Positions 32,583-36,332 of a stretch of 36,332 bases of DNA are shown piece after piece. The stretch spans positions 1 to 36,332 of the forward strand of contig JACKPQ010000004.1 in assembly GCA_024233435.1 (NCBI GenBank). The letters are read 5' to 3'. The number at the start of each line of letters is the position of its first letter. The first letter of the stretch is position 1. The notes under the pieces were generated by a model. It saw only the letters and a program-made list of their open reading frames with translations. It was not told the DNA's origin and searched no databases. The position numbers were made by a program, and so were the translations under genes. This DNA is from Chlamydiales bacterium. GTDB taxonomy: Bacteria; Chlamydiota; Chlamydiia; Chlamydiales; JACKPQ01.

Positions 32583-33320
32583 ATGATCCGTAAAGCCTAC
32601 CGTGATATCTGGAGTTATATTGTTGAAAAGTGCACTAAATATTTTTCTTTCTTGCTTGTTTTCTTGATCTTGCTGTTTGTTTTTAGACCCTATGATCGGG
32701 GTGGTGTCTATAGCTCCGTCTGGCAGTTTTGCCTAACCGGGGTCTTTATTTCCTCAATTTTTAATGTGCAGCATACGAAAGCGGTGACGTGGATCATTGT
32801 CTTGCTGGGAGTTCCAGCTCTTGTTTGCAACTTTTTGATGTTCTTCTACGAGGACTTTATCTACACGACGTTATTCTATCTGCTAACTTTTGGTTTTATC
32901 ATGGTCTGCTCGGGCTCGATAATTTCTAAAGTTTTGCTCAATGCACGTGTAACGATGGAAACGCTGCGTGGTGTAGTTTGTGTTTATTTTATGATTGCTT
33001 TTGGCTTTGCTTTCTTATTTGTGATGATCGAATATGTGGTTCCCGGATCTTTTGTCTTAGATCCAGAAGCGCGAAATTTTTATAACCATACACGTATTCT
33101 GTCTGAGATGATGTTTTTTAGCTTCGTAACGCTTTTATCTATTGGCTTTGGAACGATTAACGCCATTAAAGATGTTGCCCAAACATTTACAATCATCGAA
33201 GGAATCATCGGCCAATTCTATGTTGCGATTTTAGTAGCTCGCCTGCTCGGTATCTATTCGTATTACGCAGATGCCAAGCAAGCAAAACGCTCGAAAAAGC
33301 ATGTTTTCCCAGAGCACTAA
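32583..33320 (+). CDS. Potassium-channel-like protein with GFG filter
   Basis: Membrane protein (245 aa) whose C-terminal half is a two-helix pore unit of the ion-trans-2 type: outer helix about 130-150, filter SFVTLLSIGFGTINAIKD (G188-F-G190-T), inner helix EGIIGQFYVAILVARLLGIY. The N-terminal half has four more helices. K+ channels usually read TVGYGD; here it is SIGFGT. GFG is used by some real K+ channels (for example hERG), but loss of the last Asp changes the mouth of the pore, so selectivity is uncertain. GGAGGGA lies 2 nt from ATG. Single gene, divergent from the OTU gene. Confidence 0.83.
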   Translation: MIRKAYRDIWSYIVEKCTKYFSFLLVFLILLFVFRPYDRGGVYSSVWQFCLTGVFISSIFNVQHTKAVTWIIVLLGVPALVCNFLMFFYEDFIYTTLFYLLTFGFIMVCSGSIISKVLLNARVTMETLRGVVCVYFMIAFGFAFLFVMIEYVVPGSFVLDPEARNFYNHTRILSEMMFFSFVTLLSIGFGTINAIKDVAQTFTIIEGIIGQFYVAILVARLLGIYSYYADAKQAKRSKKHVFPEH

Positions 33321-34147
33321 CCCCCGGTGCGAAATCCTGGGAATAGGGTCATTCCACCATCTACAAATAATGTAACGCCTGTAATGTAATCAGCATAATC
33401 TGAAGCTAGAAAAGCGCATGTGCGGGCAATGTCTTCTGGCTCGCCGATGCGATCGTAGGGAATCAGCTTCATAAGATTTTCGTAGGCCTGTTTTGTATCC
33501 CAAGCTGCGGTGTTGATCTTTGTGCGAATCGCTCCAGGGCCTATGGCGTTGATCCGAATTTTTTCCCCGGCAACTTCCTGAGCCAAACTTTGCATCATCA
33601 TATGAATACCCCCCTTTGAAGAAGCGTAGTTAACATGCCCTGCCCATGGAATGATTTGGTGCACAGAGCTGATGCAGATAATTTTACCTAGTGAACATGA
33701 GACTTTAGGATCAATCCCCTGCTCTCGAAAGTGTTTGATGGCCTCGCGCGCTGATATAAATTGACCGGTGAGGTTCACTGATATGACTTTATTCCACTCA
33801 TCTGCTGTCATTTCTGCAACGGGATGATCGCGCTGCAGCCCTGCATTATTGACAAGGATATCAATGCGACCAAAAGTCTCCTTCATGGTCTGAAACATTT
33901 TTATGATTTGGTCTTCTTGACCAACGTCTGCCTGACAAGCAATGGCCTTTGAGCCTGCAGCTTCGATTTTAGCAACAGCTTCAAGGGCACCTTCCTCATG
34001 ATGGCCGTAATTGACCAAGACATCGCAGCCAGCTTCTCCAAGACCAATGGCTATAGCTTGCCCAATGCCCGAGCTAGCCCCTGTGACTAAAGCTTTTTGC
34101 CCTTTTAAGATTTTTAAAGGTGGTAAATTTGGGGCTGTTGATTCCAT
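33317..34147 (-). CDS. Short-chain dehydrogenase (glucose 1-dehydrogenase-like)
   Basis: Classical SDR of 276 aa: cofactor site ALVTGASSGIGQAIAIGL, NNAG (ILVNNAGLQRD), catalytic Ser in CISSVHQ and Tyr-Lys in YASSKGG. The C-terminus GVTLFVDGGMTLFPGFRTGG is typical of bacterial glucose 1-dehydrogenases, which oxidise beta-D-glucose with NAD(P)+. Related sugar or polyol dehydrogenases share this end, so the substrate is a guess. The start ATG directly follows the MFS stop (TAA-ATG with no gap), and an AAGGAAAG site for it lies within the MFS gene: the two are an operon and the transporter may bring in the sugar. Overlaps the K+-channel gene tail-to-tail by 4 bp. Confidence 0.88.
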   Translation of the reverse strand: MESTAPNLPPLKILKGQKALVTGASSGIGQAIAIGLGEAGCDVLVNYGHHEEGALEAVAKIEAAGSKAIACQADVGQEDQIIKMFQTMKETFGRIDILVNNAGLQRDHPVAEMTADEWNKVISVNLTGQFISAREAIKHFREQGIDPKVSCSLGKIICISSVHQIIPWAGHVNYASSKGGIHMMMQSLAQEVAGEKIRINAIGPGAIRTKINTAAWDTKQAYENLMKLIPYDRIGEPEDIARTCAFLASDYADYITGVTLFVDGGMTLFPGFRTGG

Positions 34148-35425
34148 TTAAGCTTTCCTTTTGTGTTCAAAACGGGACTTGCAAAAAGTCTCGCGGATAT
34201 AAAAAAGGCTGATGAGCAGGGCCACCAAAAAGCAGATGGGAACAATTGCTAGGGCTATTTGGTAGTTTCCAACCGTGTAAGTTGGGATGCCAGCCCGAGT
34301 GGCACCATTCCAAAAGAGGTAAAGGAGCCATCCGACAAGAGGTTGAAATAGAGCGCCCCCTGCTACGACTGCCATGTTATTAAGTCCAACAGCTGCTCCT
34401 GTCATGGAAGGACGATTATTTTCGCGAACAAGAGCAAAAGTCACAATTTGCCCAGCACCTGCAACGCCAATCAAAAGCAGCAGCACGCAAGTCCCCCAAA
34501 AAGGAACAGTCGTTATATAGATGAGAAAAATGGATGCAATGAGGCCAATGCTACTACAAATTTGCAAGGGCAGATTGCGGCGGCCCAAGTGATCGGAAAT
34601 CCACCCCCAAAAAGGAGAGGATATAGCAACCCCTACCCAAAGCATGCTGATTGCAAAAGCTGCTTGGGTATTTTCAATGCCATGCAGCACCATTAAAAAA
34701 GGCACTCCCCAAAGGGCTGCGATTGCTAAAACAGGGCCCCATGCACAAAAAGCAAACGCGCAAATTGCATAGGTTTGTCCATGCGTGAGAATTTCTTTGA
34801 TTTTTACGATAAGACGCAATCCATCTTCTTGCTTGTGGTGAGGGACCACCTCTGGTGGATAGTTACGAATAACGAAAACGGCTAGCAGCGCAACAACACC
34901 TCCAATCAACGCCAGTAAAAGCATCGAAGAGCGCCAGCCCAAATGATCAACAGCATAAGCAAGCGGCAATTCACCGCCAAGAGCTCCAACGGCAGCTAAA
35001 AATTGGCCAAAGCCTACAAGCAGCGCAAAGTAGCGCTTATCAAACCAACGAGCGGTAACAACTAAGACTCCTATGAAGGCAAAGGCTGAGCCAACTCCCA
35101 TTAAAAAACGACCCATTGCAGCAGGGGCAAAGGCTGTTGTGCTCCCGAAGAAAAAAGCCCCAAGAGCGCAAAGTATTGCTGAGAAGGTAATCAGACGCCT
35201 AGGTCCGAAGCGGTCGTGAAGCAAGCCTGCTGGAACTTGCATGATGGCATAACTGTAGTAGTAAAAGCTTGCCATGATCCCAAGTTTTCCTGCGCCGATG
35301 GCAAAGGCGGACATCAAACTTTCCGTCATTACAGACGGCGAAACTTGCAAGGCCATCTCGTAAACAAGAAAAAGCGTTGCAACAATATAGATGCTAATTG
35401 AGCGAATAGGATGTGCTTTAAACAT
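34148..35425 (-). CDS. MFS transporter (Pht-like)
   Basis: Twelve-helix major facilitator (425 aa), paralogue of the carrier at 16967-18262: LFLVYEMALQVSPSVMTESLMSAFAIGAGKLGIMASFYYYSYAIMQVPAGLLHDRFGPRRLITFSA matches its N-terminal half closely. The F-Y-x-Y-E/Q-V-S-P-S-V-M region is common in carriers of vacuole-dwelling bacteria. Operon leader for the SDR dehydrogenase (stop and start codons abut). Substrate unknown; sugar is suggested by the neighbour only. Confidence 0.88.
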   Translation of the reverse strand: MFKAHPIRSISIYIVATLFLVYEMALQVSPSVMTESLMSAFAIGAGKLGIMASFYYYSYAIMQVPAGLLHDRFGPRRLITFSAILCALGAFFFGSTTAFAPAAMGRFLMGVGSAFAFIGVLVVTARWFDKRYFALLVGFGQFLAAVGALGGELPLAYAVDHLGWRSSMLLLALIGGVVALLAVFVIRNYPPEVVPHHKQEDGLRLIVKIKEILTHGQTYAICAFAFCAWGPVLAIAALWGVPFLMVLHGIENTQAAFAISMLWVGVAISSPFWGWISDHLGRRNLPLQICSSIGLIASIFLIYITTVPFWGTCVLLLLIGVAGAGQIVTFALVRENNRPSMTGAAVGLNNMAVVAGGALFQPLVGWLLYLFWNGATRAGIPTYTVGNYQIALAIVPICFLVALLISLFYIRETFCKSRFEHKRKA

Positions 35426-35461
35426 AATTAACTCTATACCATAATTTAAAAAGAATGGTAA

Positions 35462-36160
35462 ATGAAAATTATGGACTTAATAATTATTCCAGGCCTCGGC
35501 GAGAATGAAAAGGCCTTTTCTCACCAGATTTCCTATTTAACCGAGCTTGCCCCGGTCAGCGTCTTTAATTATGATGCCTACGACTCTATTGATGCTATGG
35601 TAGCTGCGCTCATCGACCAGCTGCCCGATAACTGCATCTTGGCAGGCCATTCCCTCGGCGGTCACATCGCTATGCTAGCTGCTGCTCAATCAAACATTTC
35701 AAAGCTCATCATCATGAACTCGTGGGCACAAACCACAGATCAGTTCCGCCAGCAATATCAAATGGCAATTGATGCTCTAAACTCTGTTGGCTTGGAGACA
35801 CTCTTAAAATCTCAAATTCCCCTACTCATGCACCCCGATCGCGCCTCAGATACTGCACTCATCGATCAAACTTATCAAATGCTCACAGAAAAAAGCCCTG
35901 AGACCTATTTGCGCTTTTTTCAAGCGCTGACAAAAGCTGGTGATTTAGATAACATTCTGCCTCAAATCAAAGCCCCGACTTTGGTCATCCATGGCAGGCA
36001 AGACCCTCTTTTTTCATTGAAGCAGCATCAATTTATTGCAGACAAAATCCCAAAGGCACAACTAGCCATTATTGAAGACTGTGGGCATAACGCACCAACA
36101 GAACAACCCGTTGCAACGACAGCCCTGATGCGTCTATCTATATCTAGCGGGTGTTGTTAG
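35462..36160 (+). CDS. Alpha/beta hydrolase
   Basis: Cytoplasmic alpha/beta-hydrolase (232 aa). Oxyanion region IIPGLGENEKAF, nucleophile elbow AGHSLGGH (Ser at about 67), acid in IHGRQDPLF and catalytic His in EDCGHNAP. The complete triad indicates an active esterase or thioesterase-like enzyme; the substrate is not predictable. Start may be ATG 35462 or ATG 35471 (three codons later). Divergent from the MFS gene with a 36-bp spacer. Only 4 bp separate its stop from that of the opposing metal-transporter gene. Confidence 0.88.
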   Translation: MKIMDLIIIPGLGENEKAFSHQISYLTELAPVSVFNYDAYDSIDAMVAALIDQLPDNCILAGHSLGGHIAMLAAAQSNISKLIIMNSWAQTTDQFRQQYQMAIDALNSVGLETLLKSQIPLLMHPDRASDTALIDQTYQMLTEKSPETYLRFFQALTKAGDLDNILPQIKAPTLVIHGRQDPLFSLKQHQFIADKIPKAQLAIIEDCGHNAPTEQPVATTALMRLSISSGCC

Positions 36161-36164
36161 CCCA

Positions 36165-36332
36165 TTAAAACCATTTGATTTTTCGAAAGAACCAGACAAG
36201 GCCAAAGGCAATGCTCAGCATGATGCCGCTGAATATAGGAAAAGCAGCACGACTCTCTGACCCTGGAATGCCTCCAACATTGATCCCAAAGAGCCCTGTC
36301 AAAAAGGTCAATGGCAAGAAGATAACAGCTAC
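36165..36332 (-). CDS. CorA/ZntB-family metal transporter, C-terminal end (cut by window edge)
   Basis: Minus-strand reading enters at the window end and stops at TAA 36165-36167. The 55 visible residues are the last two membrane helices: IFLPLTFLTGLFGINVGGIPGSESRAAFPIFSGIMLSIAFGLVWFFRKIKWF. The pore motif is GIN rather than the GMN of CorA, and the following VGGIPG is typical of ZntB, so a zinc or other divalent cation carrier is more likely than a magnesium carrier. The basic end RKIKWF is family-like. The remaining gene lies outside. Confidence 0.85.
   Translation of the reverse strand, partial: VAVIFLPLTFLTGLFGINVGGIPGSESRAAFPIFSGIMLSIAFGLVWFFRKIKWF

Noticed and set aside
36165..36332. 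CorA magnesium transporter
   Set aside because: Pore motif reads GIN-VGGIPG, which fits ZntB better than the GMN of CorA.

Overview
The window is chromosomal DNA of a Chlamydiota bacterium, most likely an amoeba- or protist-associated 'environmental' chlamydia (order Parachlamydiales) rather than Chlamydia itself. The evidence is an NTT/Tlc-type nucleotide translocase (energy parasitism), a queuine-salvage pair with a chlamydia-like tRNA-guanine transglycosylase, MFS carriers of the kind found in intracellular bacteria, and a large protein with two OTU (deubiquitinase-like) domains. The family cannot be fixed by eye. I see no rRNA, IS element, prophage or CRISPR array; apart from one frameshifted small gene and three genes or regions cut or degraded as noted, coding is dense and intact.

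Layout. 1-613 (-): 5' part of an unrecognised protein cut by the window edge. 738-3649 (+): acyl-CoA thioesterase, then bolA, CGFS glutaredoxin, DUF165/YhhQ queuosine-precursor transporter and tgt; the last four overlap end to start, joining an Fe-S trafficking pair to a queuine salvage pair. 3677-4564 (-): membrane protein with paired hydrophobic helices (Inc-like, unproven). 4712-7907: divergent EamA exporter and SLC12-like permease. 7955-8106 (-): tRNA-Ala(TGC) and tRNA-Ile(GAT). 8168-12087: MATE exporter, NDH-2 fused to a cyclic-nucleotide-binding domain, second EamA carrier. 12146-14258 (-): tandem MscS channels. 14295-18671 (+): tandem SDR/DUF2867 proteins (the second eroded), MFS carrier, RF-1-like ribosome rescue factor. 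18728-19122: small frameshifted pseudogene.

19094-25402: disulfide oxidoreductase, NTT nucleotide carrier, DUF502 membrane protein flanked on each side by a long imperfect palindrome, an eIF1/SUI1-like protein, cytoplasmic trehalase, glyoxalase I and, divergent from it, a 61-residue histone-fold protein of the bacterial DUF1931 type. 25406-32491 (-): a probable host-interaction block read from right to left: double-OTU protein, endonuclease/exonuclease/phosphatase-fold protein, LicD-type transferase, small membrane protein, and a secreted protein with an HExxxH motif. 32583-36332: K+-channel-like protein with a GFG filter, an MFS carrier/SDR dehydrogenase pair, an alpha/beta hydrolase and the C-terminus of a ZntB/CorA-type metal transporter.

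The most interesting items are the core-histone-fold protein, the tandem-OTU protein with its phosphatase-like partner, the two large palindromes around the DUF502 gene, and the NDH-2/cNMP-binding fusion. All functions are inferred from sequence read by eye; no database search was run.
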